A stretch of DNA of 64,000 bases, from assembly GCF_000415985.1 (NCBI RefSeq), contig NZ_KE356561.1, positions 1,249,362 to 1,313,361 on the forward strand, written 5' to 3'. Position 1 is the stretch's first letter; each line of letters opens with the position of its first letter. Under the pieces are notes generated by a model, which saw only the letters and a list, made by a program, of their open reading frames with translations, had not been told where the DNA came from and did no database searches. The stretch comes from Haloquadratum walsbyi J07HQW2. Lineage in GTDB: Archaea > Halobacteriota > Halobacteria > Halobacteriales > Haloferacaceae. The position numbers and the translations under genes were made by a program. Shown in pieces: positions 56,673 through 64,000 of the stretch.

Positions 56673-58097
56673 TTAGCTCCCCCCCACGATACCCTCAGGT
56701 TTCAGTAGTAAGACGGCAAGGAGGACAACGAACGCAACAGGAATCCGATATGTCGCGCTCAACCCTGGGATTGCAAAGATTCCAATTTCCATTGCAAGTC
56801 CAACAACGTAGCTTCCAAGAATGGCACCATACACAGAGATTCCTCCGAGAATAACACCGGCAAACATTGGTAATAAGAGATTAAATCCGAGATTAATCGT
56901 AATCGAACTGAACAGGAATCCAAGCATAATACCACCAACGGCAGCAAAGAGCCCAGCAATAATCCACACAGACATCATCACTCGCCGGGTATTGATTCCT
57001 CGAACCAACGCTAACTCTCTATTATCACTCGTTGCCCGCATCGTCTTTCCAAGGGTCGTTGCCTGAAGTATATAATGTAATCCCCCCATCATCGCAATCG
57101 CAAGAAGAATAATCCCGACTCGTAGCGGTGAAATACGAATCCGTGTCGCTGCAAACGCAGTTTCTGGGACGGTTCCATTTGCACCCCCCCAAAATGCGGT
57201 TGCTCCGATGATCACTATAACAATTGAACTAAGAGCGGCTGTGAGTCGGGGACCAATGATAGCTGCTGGGCTCCGCCGATCAAGAGCAACGTACGCTACG
57301 GTAATAAGACTAAGTAATATAACTCCGAGTTCAATCCACCCGTAGCTTGCTGCAAGAAGTTGTTGTGATGTACCACCACGCGTCTCTTGAAGAGTAAAAA
57401 ACAGTCCTTCAGAGGTAATAAAGAAGTCAAAGAATTTAGCAAGCGTCAAGTCTACTTCCCCACCTAAAAATGGAACTGATGTTTCGACTGAATAGAATCG
57501 TATTGAGCCGCCGAATATTGTCTGAATACCAAATCGGACAATGAAAGCAACGGCAAGTGAAACGACAAGCATCAATGCAAGTTCGATATTTTTTTCACGA
57601 AATTTTCTAAATATAAAAGACTCCAACAGTGGGACAGTTGCGCCTAATAACACAACCGAAAACAATAGTGCAGCACCGAAAGATGGAGTTCCAAGCACAA
57701 CGATTGCACCAATTACCCCTGCGACTACAATATGAACGGTAAGAGCCAAACGTTCTGAGACGTCAATTCCCCACCAATGTCCATATAGCGCGTCTCGTCC
57801 ACCGAGATGATAAATCGTTCCTAAGACGCCGACGGCTGACAGCGCAAATAAAACACCTGATCCTGCAATGCTTATTTGTTGAGCTCCTGGAGCAAGTAGC
57901 TCAAGACCCGGTACAGTATTTGGCTTATTCACTAATAACGCAGCGTAAGCACCAAGTGTTAAAAGATCACCGTGCGCAAAATTTGGCACCTCAGCAATAT
58001 CATATACAAGAGCTAATCCAGTCGCACCTAACGCCACAATACTGCCAGTCACGACACCTGTCATAACTGCATTCAATAATCCCGTCTCTGGTGCCAT
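56673..58097 (-). CDS. livH2: Enlarged LivH-like permease, second system
   Basis: Permease of 474 residues from the ATG at 58097 (livH1 has 294). Seen: N-terminal LivH start (VPNFAHGDLLTLGAYAALLV), then an extra hydrophobic region (about residues 55-130, two or three helices), LivH core FIFRKFREKNIELALMLVVSLAVAFIVRFGIQ, a further additional stretch (about 225-330), then LGKTMRATSDNRELALVRGI and C-terminal LLKPEGIVGGS. The frame is open to 58160, but a TATA-like stretch 24-30 bases before 58097 favours the later ATG. It is the first gene of the minus-strand operon and divergent from the substrate-binding gene. Confidence 0.88.
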   Translation of the reverse strand: MAPETGLLNAVMTGVVTGSIVALGATGLALVYDIAEVPNFAHGDLLTLGAYAALLVNKPNTVPGLELLAPGAQQISIAGSGVLFALSAVGVLGTIYHLGGRDALYGHWWGIDVSERLALTVHIVVAGVIGAIVVLGTPSFGAALLFSVVLLGATVPLLESFIFRKFREKNIELALMLVVSLAVAFIVRFGIQTIFGGSIRFYSVETSVPFLGGEVDLTLAKFFDFFITSEGLFFTLQETRGGTSQQLLAASYGWIELGVILLSLITVAYVALDRRSPAAIIGPRLTAALSSIVIVIIGATAFWGGANGTVPETAFAATRIRISPLRVGIILLAIAMMGGLHYILQATTLGKTMRATSDNRELALVRGINTRRVMMSVWIIAGLFAAVGGIMLGFLFSSITINLGFNLLLPMFAGVILGGISVYGAILGSYVVGLAMEIGIFAIPGLSATYRIPVAFVVLLAVLLLKPEGIVGGS

Positions 58098-58120
58098 ATC
58101 GCAGATTGCCCGTGTAAAGG

Positions 58121-58127
58121 GTAAAAT
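58121..58127 (-). promoter_or_regulatory. TATA-like element of livH2 operon
   Basis: On the minus strand ATTTTAC sits 24-30 bases upstream of the ATG at 58097, supporting that start and a leaderless message. Confidence 0.5.
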
Positions 58128-58225
58128 CATTTCGATGCCACAAACTGTGTTTTCGTTCACAAGACAGGTCCTGAAAATAATATATGTTTGATAAATTAGA
58201 TGCTATCAGCGTCCTCGTCAGTAGT

Positions 58226-58233
58226 TATTTATG
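58226..58233 (+). promoter_or_regulatory. TATA-like element of livJ2
   Basis: TATTTATG lies about 30 bases before the ATG at 58260, which is also where the Tat signal begins; this argues against the upstream in-frame start at 58200. Confidence 0.5.
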
Positions 58234-58259
58234 CGCTTGATAGTAACAGTCAGCGTGTA

Positions 58260-59588
58260 ATGTCTGAACGTAGCCGACGCGATGTTCTTAAAGGACTTGG
58301 CACAGCTGGAACTGCCGGTGTTGTTTCTCTCGCCGGATGCTCAAGTCAGTCTGGTGGCGAAGCAACAGAAGAACCAGAGACCGAAGCTAGTAGTGGCGGT
58401 TCGACCACCACCGAAGAGTCAATGGACGAATCCATGGGCGGTGAACCAATCGCGCTTGGGTCGATATTCCCGGTCACTGGCACGAATAGTGCGTATGGCG
58501 GAGGTCATCAGCAGGCATTCAATCTTGCTGTTGAGGAGATTAATGATAGTGGAGGTATCCTTGGTGGTCGTGAAATTACACCGGTTAATAACGACACTGA
58601 GGGAAGTCCATCGCGATCTGCACAGAAATTCCGGACAATGATCAATCAAGAAGGAGTCGTTGGACTTGTTGGTCCTTACTCAAGTGGAATTGGGACGACG
58701 CTTGCACCGGTCGCTCGTGATAATCGGGTCACAGAGATTTCGAATGGAAATACCTCACCTGCACTCGCAACAGCAGGTATTAATGATGATAATGGCGTCA
58801 AATACTATGGGCGGACAGCACCAAATGATGTTCAACAGGCACTTGTTGTTGCACGAGTGCTGAATCAAATTGTCGGTGCAGACACGGCTTCTTTCCTGTA
58901 TGTAGATAATCCATACGGGCAGGGGCTTGCTGAGGCGGCGAGCGAAGCATTCAGTGGTGAAACACTGAATATGGTCGCGTACACTCAAGCGACGAACGAT
59001 TATACCTCGACGCTTGATTCTGTTTTTGATGGCGAACCAGACGCTGTTGGTGCGGTGATGTATCCTGGAAATGGTCGAACAATCCTCAGACAGTGGGATC
59101 AAGGTGGATATGGCGGACAATGGGTCGGTGCAGAGGCAATTTGGTCACCACAGATGCTCTCTGACCTTTCAGATATCGTCGAGGGTATGTATATTACATC
59201 CCCACAAACAGCGAACAGCGAAACGTTCCAAGAAAATATGGGTGGGGCTGACCAGATTACCCAGTTTGCTCCCCACGCGTACGATGCCACATATCTAATG
59301 GGACTTGCCATGGAGCAAGCTGGTGAAGCAAGCGGGACAGCGATTGCTGAGAACATTCGAAGCGTTTCACGACCGAGTGATGGTGATACGACGGTATCGG
59401 TTGCAGAGTTTGACGCTGGAAAAGAAGCACTCAGTGATGGAAGTGTAAATTACGAGGGTGCTTCTGGATCAGTCGATCTTAATGAGGATCTCGAACCGGT
59501 CGTCCCATATCGGATTATGGAAGTCGCAAGTGGCGAAGCACAACTGTCCGAGGAAGTGCCGCTATCATACTTCGAAGGAAAAATATAG
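58260..59588 (+). CDS. livJ2: Branched-chain-type substrate-binding lipoprotein, second system
   Basis: Solute receptor for the second transporter. Seen: twin-arginine signal SRRDVLKGLG at residues 5-14 and lipobox LAGC (about 24-27), then an acidic Ser/Glu/Thr linker and the receptor fold starting IALGSIFPVTGTNSAYGG. 442 residues is normal. The ATG at 58260 starts just before the Tat motif; the frame open to 58200 is rejected. It is divergent from the livH2-M2-G2-F2 operon with about 160 bases between starts, so the transporter is one functional unit transcribed both ways. Substrate unknown. Confidence 0.93.
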   Translation: MSERSRRDVLKGLGTAGTAGVVSLAGCSSQSGGEATEEPETEASSGGSTTTEESMDESMGGEPIALGSIFPVTGTNSAYGGGHQQAFNLAVEEINDSGGILGGREITPVNNDTEGSPSRSAQKFRTMINQEGVVGLVGPYSSGIGTTLAPVARDNRVTEISNGNTSPALATAGINDDNGVKYYGRTAPNDVQQALVVARVLNQIVGADTASFLYVDNPYGQGLAEAASEAFSGETLNMVAYTQATNDYTSTLDSVFDGEPDAVGAVMYPGNGRTILRQWDQGGYGGQWVGAEAIWSPQMLSDLSDIVEGMYITSPQTANSETFQENMGGADQITQFAPHAYDATYLMGLAMEQAGEASGTAIAENIRSVSRPSDGDTTVSVAEFDAGKEALSDGSVNYEGASGSVDLNEDLEPVVPYRIMEVASGEAQLSEEVPLSYFEGKI

Positions 59589-59999
59589 GTACCGCTGCAA
59601 CAGGAAACCCATGACCGTCATATTCTCATCTACATCTATATGTTGAGCATAATATATTAGACTGTATAAGAGCTAACGTAACTACTGATTTTACTTTAGA
59701 TTTTAGATAGTATATACTCATATGAACAACGTGTGTTGTTGCTATCAACTAGGAAACACGAGATAGCGACATCAACCGAAACATTCTGTGCGCGAAGACC
59801 ACCTTCGAGTGTTCACTTCGTTCGATTGTAACTGTCATAGTATAATAATAATTATTGATATAATCCACACAACGGTATGATCTAATCCGGTTCATTCTCA
59901 AATTTTGATTACTACATTGTGTCACGAACAGATGAGACTGGATACATAATAACAAGAGACATACTCACGATGCTATTGAATTCTTTTGTACGTAATATA
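59589..59999. other. Intergenic region, no gene seen
   Basis: About 410 AT-rich bases after livJ2. It has an inverted word pair TTCGAGTG... CTTCGTTCGA near 59805-59826. No gene was found; the plus-strand frame from 59919 is only the untranslated upstream part of the next gene. Confidence 0.5.
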
Positions 60000-61331
60000 A
60001 TGTCTGTGAATATTGAAACACATTGGCACCCAACAACAAAGCTAAATATCATTGCAGACGCGCTTGATTTCACTCAGACAGACCCGCTTCCATCAGGGGT
60101 AGAACGCGATCAGATTGAGGAATACTGTTACGCAATTGAACAACTGTATGGGGCATACATCGAGACAATTACCAATAAAACAATTCTCTCACAACGAGAA
60201 GCACAGACATGGGTTCTTCGAAATCTCGTACATCAGGGCGCTGACCGACTTACATTCGATGCGATTGGGTTGTACATATGGGCTATCGGGCGAGAAGCGA
60301 GCGGTGATCCACTCTCACGAACGATTGTTGCCGAATATAATGATCATGCAGTGGCAAAAATTGACCATGCGACAGCGACGATGATGCATGCTGGTGCACC
60401 ACCATATCCGGATGATGTGCTCGATGATCCAGTCGCACTTTGGGTTGACACCACCGCACAACGCCGACTCGCCAATCGACGATTAGAAAATGAGAGTTAC
60501 AGCGACGTACTTGAACGATTACTTGATAATACTGCTAACACGGTTTCACTCGAAGAGATCGTTGAAACATACAAAAAGCAGTTCGATTTAGTCGCAGCGA
60601 TCGGTGTACAGACTGTGCGACCGGCGTGGGACCGCGAGATTCCACTTTCAGTGCATGTCGGCTCTAAAGATGAAGACCTCAAAAGCACAGATGATGACAC
60701 GGCACTCGGTGAATCCGAGCAGTCCAATAGAAACACTGGATCGCAGTCGACCCCAGAGGCAGTCTCAACAGCGGATATGCTCTCATTCAGTAATCGTGTG
60801 CTTCCATTTAGTGTTGAAAATCGCCCTGTGACCACCGGAACAGACTCAATGCTTGTTATCTATGCTGATGAAACGAATCATGAGTCAGTATCGATTTCAG
60901 ACGGTGTCACGCGGCTAACCAGAGCGGTTGATGCAGCTGATGAGACAGTTCAGACAATCACTCATCGAGCTCAAGAGAGCGGGGTCTGTGCACTTGGTGT
61001 CCGGAATAAGCCAGTTGGCAGTGGTATCCATCTTATAGTGATCGCTCCGTCATCACTCATAGTGCATACTGGAGAGAAGTCTAATGGATTCATACCACCG
61101 GAACGACTTTCAGTTGCTGACCGCACACTTTCTGTCGAACGAGTTACACATATAACGCCAGCGGCATATCATGAGGATCATAAATCAAAGACAACTCTCA
61201 TTTGGGCTACAGATAGTTCCTCAGCAGGTGAATCGTGTACAGAGATTGAACTCGATGGTCCTTCCTCAACTCCGGAGACAAATAGTGCCCAACGAGAGTT
61301 ATTCCCAACGTCACTGTTACAGACTGGATAA
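60000..61331 (+). CDS. Unrecognised 443-residue acidic protein
   Basis: A haloarchaeal-looking soluble protein (acidic, Ser/Thr/Asp-rich linker about 220-260) that I do not recognise. Seen: an N-terminal helical domain (1-130), a motif like a ribbon-helix-helix or VapB-type strand-helix (RRLENESYSDVLERLLDN, about 158-175) followed by VSLEEIVETYKKQFDLVAAIGVQ, then a C-terminal half with alternating strands (MLVIYADETNHESVSISDGVTRLTRAVDAAD, VSVADRTLSVERV). No signal, membrane, or nucleotide motif. The ATG at 60000 is preferred to 59919, because the extra residues are basic. It stands alone. Function not assigned; the RHH-like piece only hints at DNA binding. Confidence 0.75.
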   Translation: MSVNIETHWHPTTKLNIIADALDFTQTDPLPSGVERDQIEEYCYAIEQLYGAYIETITNKTILSQREAQTWVLRNLVHQGADRLTFDAIGLYIWAIGREASGDPLSRTIVAEYNDHAVAKIDHATATMMHAGAPPYPDDVLDDPVALWVDTTAQRRLANRRLENESYSDVLERLLDNTANTVSLEEIVETYKKQFDLVAAIGVQTVRPAWDREIPLSVHVGSKDEDLKSTDDDTALGESEQSNRNTGSQSTPEAVSTADMLSFSNRVLPFSVENRPVTTGTDSMLVIYADETNHESVSISDGVTRLTRAVDAADETVQTITHRAQESGVCALGVRNKPVGSGIHLIVIAPSSLIVHTGEKSNGFIPPERLSVADRTLSVERVTHITPAAYHEDHKSKTTLIWATDSSSAGESCTEIELDGPSSTPETNSAQRELFPTSLLQTG

Positions 61332-61419
61332 CCAAACTAGGTGAATTGATGGATTATGACCAACTAAGCCGCATACCACGCGTTCCGTGGTATAGTCACC
61401 ATCTCAAGATTATCCAGCT

Positions 61420-61674
61420 TTAATTTTCCTTGATTTCTTCAATCTGTTCTCGGAGTTCTTCGACAGCCTGTTCATCGGCGGTTCCCCAGGAGGCAACAAT
61501 ACCGATAGCAAAAATAAATATGATACCCCAGCCGAGTGTCGCAAATTCAGCAGGCACATACAAATTAAAAATACCATCAATGACACCCTCCAGCGAAAAA
61601 ACGATAATAACGGGACCGATTATTTCCCGTGGTATGAAGTGATCAATATACGCTTTGAGAATGCGTGTGTTCAT
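61420..61674 (-). CDS. Small two-helix membrane protein
   Basis: 84 residues from the ATG at 61674: two hydrophobic segments (about IIGPVIIVFSLEGVIDGI and GWGIIFIFAIGIVASW) and an acidic C-terminal helix (EQAVEELREQIEEIKEN). The pattern and acidic tail look haloarchaeal, so it is taken as real. No family recognised. Converges with the previous plus-strand gene. Confidence 0.65.
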   Translation of the reverse strand: MNTRILKAYIDHFIPREIIGPVIIVFSLEGVIDGIFNLYVPAEFATLGWGIIFIFAIGIVASWGTADEQAVEELREQIEEIKEN

Positions 61675-61868
61675 GCTTGAAATACACTCTCTCAATTGGA
61701 ATAAGTGATTAGTTATCGTGAAATACCCCCAATAATAGGACTCTGTACCACTTTTATTCTGATAGACCCCGAGTCATGTCCATTATGATCACTTTGAGCG
61801 GATTGTTACTCAAGTAGACGGTCAGTTCTTTCTCTTAACGAGCAACGTCTATGACCGTCTATCTGTTA

Positions 61869-62165
61869 TTAATCGATTATGCGGTTGATGTAATAACGTG
61901 TCATCAGCAACCCAACGGACCCAGCGATGACCACACCAGCGGTCGTCAATAACAATGGGTGTGTGGTAACCGGTCTGATAAGCAGTTCGATAATGCCCCA
62001 CCCAATGAATAAACATAATAATATAACACATGCTGATACGATAAATAATTCAGCAAAATAAGATCGGAACGACCCCGAGCGTGGCATACGAATGTAACAC
62101 CTACCACGCTGGTCAACCTCTTTGCGTAGTCGTCGTTGAACAGTAGGCGGGTCCAAGTCTGTCAC
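61869..62165 (-). CDS. Small two-helix membrane protein
   Basis: 98 residues: a basic-acidic N-terminal 30 residues (RRLRKEVDQRGRCYIRMPRSG), then two hydrophobic helices (about ELFIVSACVILLCLFIGWGI and LLLTTAGVVIAGSVGLLM). I do not recognise the family. Starts with ATG 62165. Accepted on composition and membrane pattern. Confidence 0.6.
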   Translation of the reverse strand: MTDLDPPTVQRRLRKEVDQRGRCYIRMPRSGSFRSYFAELFIVSACVILLCLFIGWGIIELLIRPVTTHPLLLTTAGVVIAGSVGLLMTRYYINRIID

Positions 62166-62330
62166 ATATCTAGTTGATTGTTAATTACGCCTGAGGGTAT
62201 CCCTGGATAATTTAGGGCTTTATTATTGATTAAGACCTACTTGATCGTTGCACGAGTTTGGAGATGAGAGCTTCACCATCTATCTTCAACTGACAATGTA
62301 GCACAATCAATCTACAGATAATCTGGAAAT

Positions 62331-62580
62331 GTGGCCCCTCTCAACACCCGCCAATGGCGGTTCGACGGGGAAGGGGGTTACTGTCATGGTCATGGTGGAG
62401 TGGCAGTGACCGGCTCTCACCCACGCTCCCACGGACACAGCACAGCGCTGTTCGGGTATGACTTCCAGCCGATTTCTCATGGAAAACGAAGAGGTCGGGA
62501 GGAATTGACTGAAATTCCTTTACTGGTGTAGTGCGGTCGACACAGGGAAGCCTCGGCTTGGGACTTGCCCCCGAGGTACT
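62331..62580 (+). mobile_element. Possible IS200/IS605 relic with terminal hairpin
   Basis: GC-rich block in AT-rich surroundings. The frame 62331-62531 (GREELTEIPLLV end) resembles the variable C-terminal tail of haloarchaeal TnpB proteins; no RuvC motif remains. It is followed by a hairpin with stem CCTCGG (62551-62556) and CCGAGG (62571-62576), with GAAG and CTTC outside it, similar to the right end of IS200/IS605 elements. No tnpA or intact tnpB is present. Confidence 0.4.
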
Positions 62581-62605
62581 TCACGACTAGGTATTGGTAA
62601 TTGTT

Positions 62606-62638
62606 TTACTCAACAATTAATCGGCGACTTTTGAGTAA
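62606..62638. repeat. 8-bp inverted repeat
   Basis: TTACTCAA (62606-62613) and TTGAGTAA (62631-62638) are perfect inverted copies 17 bases apart, just past the IS relic. Could be a hairpin or a left-over element end; no gene depends on it. Confidence 0.4.
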
Positions 62639-62742
62639 GAGTGTCAAATAGTATTGATATATCGGTCACGATCAACTCAAATTTAGTGTACATAAACTGT
62701 TCTACACAATACCCCTGAAGTTAAACACATTGTTCAATTATT

Positions 62743-63168
62743 AACTTTATCTCAGATTTACTCCTCATATATGACGGTCAAAATAGTTTGTTCCGAGCTG
62801 GGGCTAGACAGGCTGCCCGTGTGTCATCGGACATACGGTTTGTTCCGTGGCAAGCCAACATTACCAAGGAATTCTTTCAAGCACAATTTGGCGATCACCT
62901 GTTCGCATTCGTGCTTATCAATCCAGAGGCAAATCTTGTTCATGCTGGCGGTGAAACAGTGCGGCATCTGCTTCAAGACAAGGGAGTTCCGCGTCCCGTC
63001 GCAAGCACATTTGAGCAAATATATCAAGCCATCAGTGACCCCTTTGGTCGGGTTGTCCATGGGCAGGCGCCGGCTGACATTGATGGGACATTTTGCATTG
63101 ATGAAAGCGCACGGCCACATGTCAAAACTATTCAGCGTGAGTGTTCACTTGGCTCCTGCAAGAAATAA
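62743..63168 (+). pseudogene. Probable DCC-family (DUF393) remnant
   Basis: The frame reads IYDGQNSLFRAGARQAAR (codons from about 62767 on) then VPWQANITKEFFQAQFGDHL and HAGGETVRHLLQDKG, like DCC-family thiol-disulfide oxidoreductases, whose signature begins YDGxCxxC. Here both Cys positions hold other residues (Asn and Phe), so the redox site is gone. There is no ATG or GTG upstream of the motif; the first start codons are a TTG at 62788 and a GTG at 62821, both after or inside it. So it is a start-less, cysteine-less remnant or a shortened hypothetical of 115-126 residues. The C-terminal part ends with a Cys pair (ECSLGSCKK). Confidence 0.5.
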
Positions 63169-63453
63169 ATTAATCAGACGAGATTGGTGTGATTACTCTT
63201 TGTATTTTTTACTATTGCATTCCGTGATACTGTGTCAAGTGGACAGTCTCCATGAGCAAACTAAGCGTGTGAACCGTATGTTGTGAGAGAGCACTAACTC
63301 TACCCAGCTCAGTTACCCTCGGCACAGTCCCAGGCGGAGCAAACTGATATAGACTACCGCGATTACCCCGTAGTTGTAACTGCACGTACTAAACACCGAG
63401 ACATCAGATATGAATACAGTCGTTGTTGAATGGCAATCTTGGATTTTTAATTA

Positions 63454-64000
63454 TTATGAGACAAAGTCCACGCTTGTGACTTCGAATTTTGTTCCTCCCT
63501 CAGAACTCTCACTGAGGTGTATATCCCAGTCATGTCCAGAAACAATCTGTTGAACAATACTTAATCCAAATCCGGTCCCACTCTCGCTGGTCGTATACCC
63601 GGTTTCAAAGACACGGTCATGCTTATCTGGTGAGATGCCAGATCCATTGTCTACAATAGAAAATCCATCCGTAGTGATTTCAATAGTCACGTCGACTTCC
63701 GCCCCACCGTGTTCAACTGCGTTCCGTAGAAGATTCTCAAACAGTTGCTGGAGACGGGAATTATTTGCCAGTATTTGTGAATTTGTCTCAGGGAGATTCA
63801 AACTTGCTCGTCGTGTATCTACACTCTGCCATGCTTGTTTTGCCACTCTTTTTATTGGAACTGCACCCATCTGGTCAATCTTACGACTCTGTGCAAGTTC
63901 CAAAAGTTCAGTAATCAATACACCCATCCGATCAAGTGCATTATCCACGAGATGTAGTTCGTCTCGATCGATGTCATCCTGTAGAAGATCAATATACCCC
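63454..64000 (-). CDS. Sensor histidine kinase, C-terminal part (runs off the window)
   Basis: The gene reads in frame to the window edge (upstream codons give YIDLLQDDIDRDELHLVDNALDRM), so only its C-terminal part is present. Seen: the end of the dimerisation helix pair (GVLITELLELAQSRK) and a full ATPase domain: N box FENLLRNAVEHGG, G1 VDNGSGISPDKHDRVFETGYT and G2 GTGFGLSIVQQIVSGHDW, all intact. The phospho-accepting His would lie just upstream, outside the window. Typical of haloarchaeal sensor kinases with PAS domains. No response regulator is near. Confidence 0.88.
   Translation of the reverse strand, partial: GYIDLLQDDIDRDELHLVDNALDRMGVLITELLELAQSRKIDQMGAVPIKRVAKQAWQSVDTRRASLNLPETNSQILANNSRLQQLFENLLRNAVEHGGAEVDVTIEITTDGFSIVDNGSGISPDKHDRVFETGYTTSESGTGFGLSIVQQIVSGHDWDIHLSESSEGGTKFEVTSVDFVS

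Noticed and set aside
1..64000. CRISPR array or prophage
   Set aside because: No regularly spaced repeats, no integrase, capsid, portal or terminase genes were seen.

Overview
The window looks like chromosome from a haloarchaeon, most probably Haloquadratum walsbyi or a close relative. This is inferred from several things seen together: Asp/Glu-rich proteins typical of salt-in organisms, archaeal-only genes (Cdc48, Cbf5, GatD, EMC3/DUF106, GHMP shikimate kinase, TbsP, Mch), an elongator tRNA-Met with an intron, a base composition that is AT-rich for a haloarchaeon, and unusually long AT-rich gaps between genes. Promoters that can be read are archaeal TATA boxes about 25-30 bases upstream of the start codon, so several messages are probably leaderless.

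Layout. 1-5.3 kb: an Lhr-type helicase and a Cdc48 AAA ATPase, convergent. 5.5-10.5 kb: a compact five-gene branched-chain amino-acid/amide ABC transporter (livJHMGF-like). 10.5-13.0 kb: a zinc-finger microprotein, a haloarchaeal conserved protein, then shikimate kinase and chorismate mutase. 13.2-16.6 kb: tRNA-Pro(GGG) and the adk-EMC3-cmk-cbf5 operon on the minus strand. 16.8-20.3 kb: a hypothetical, an alpha/beta hydrolase, an SDR oxidoreductase and a Nudix-type isopentenyl-diphosphate isomerase whose catalytic-Cys position is Ala. 20.5-24.8 kb: an Lrp regulator divergent from carA around a perfect palindrome, then a double GNAT protein and GatD. 25-32.4 kb: membrane and regulatory proteins, gpmI, a decayed DUF7115-like gene and the intron-containing tRNA-Met. 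32.5-36.9 kb: DUF4350 and SppA-like proteins, a HAD phosphatase and FolD. 37.1-38.9 kb: a decayed IS200/IS605 element (tnpA and tnpB both broken) between folD and glyA. 39-52 kb: GlyA, the TbsP regulator, a YcaO protein, DUF63, inositol-phosphatase and Usp, a thiamine-binding protein, Mch, a Ste24-like protease, a GTPBP1-like GTPase and a J-domain membrane protein. 53-59.6 kb: a second branched-chain-type ABC transporter whose two permeases and one ATPase are all enlarged by hydrophobic insertions. 60-64 kb: an unrecognised 443-residue protein, small membrane proteins, an IS relic, a probable DCC-family remnant without its cysteines, and a histidine kinase that runs off the window.

Functionally the region mixes aromatic-pathway entry and exit (AroK, chorismate mutase), one-carbon metabolism (GlyA, FolD, Mch), nucleotide and RNA maturation (Adk, Cmk, Cbf5, CarA), translation quality (GatD) and membrane protein biogenesis and proteolysis (EMC3, Ste24-like, SppA-like), with two complete Liv-type transporters. 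No CRISPR array, prophage or integrase was seen. The strongest oddity is the coordinated expansion of the second Liv transporter. The clearest decay signals are the DUF7115-like pseudogene, the broken IS200/IS605 element and the cysteine-less DCC remnant.
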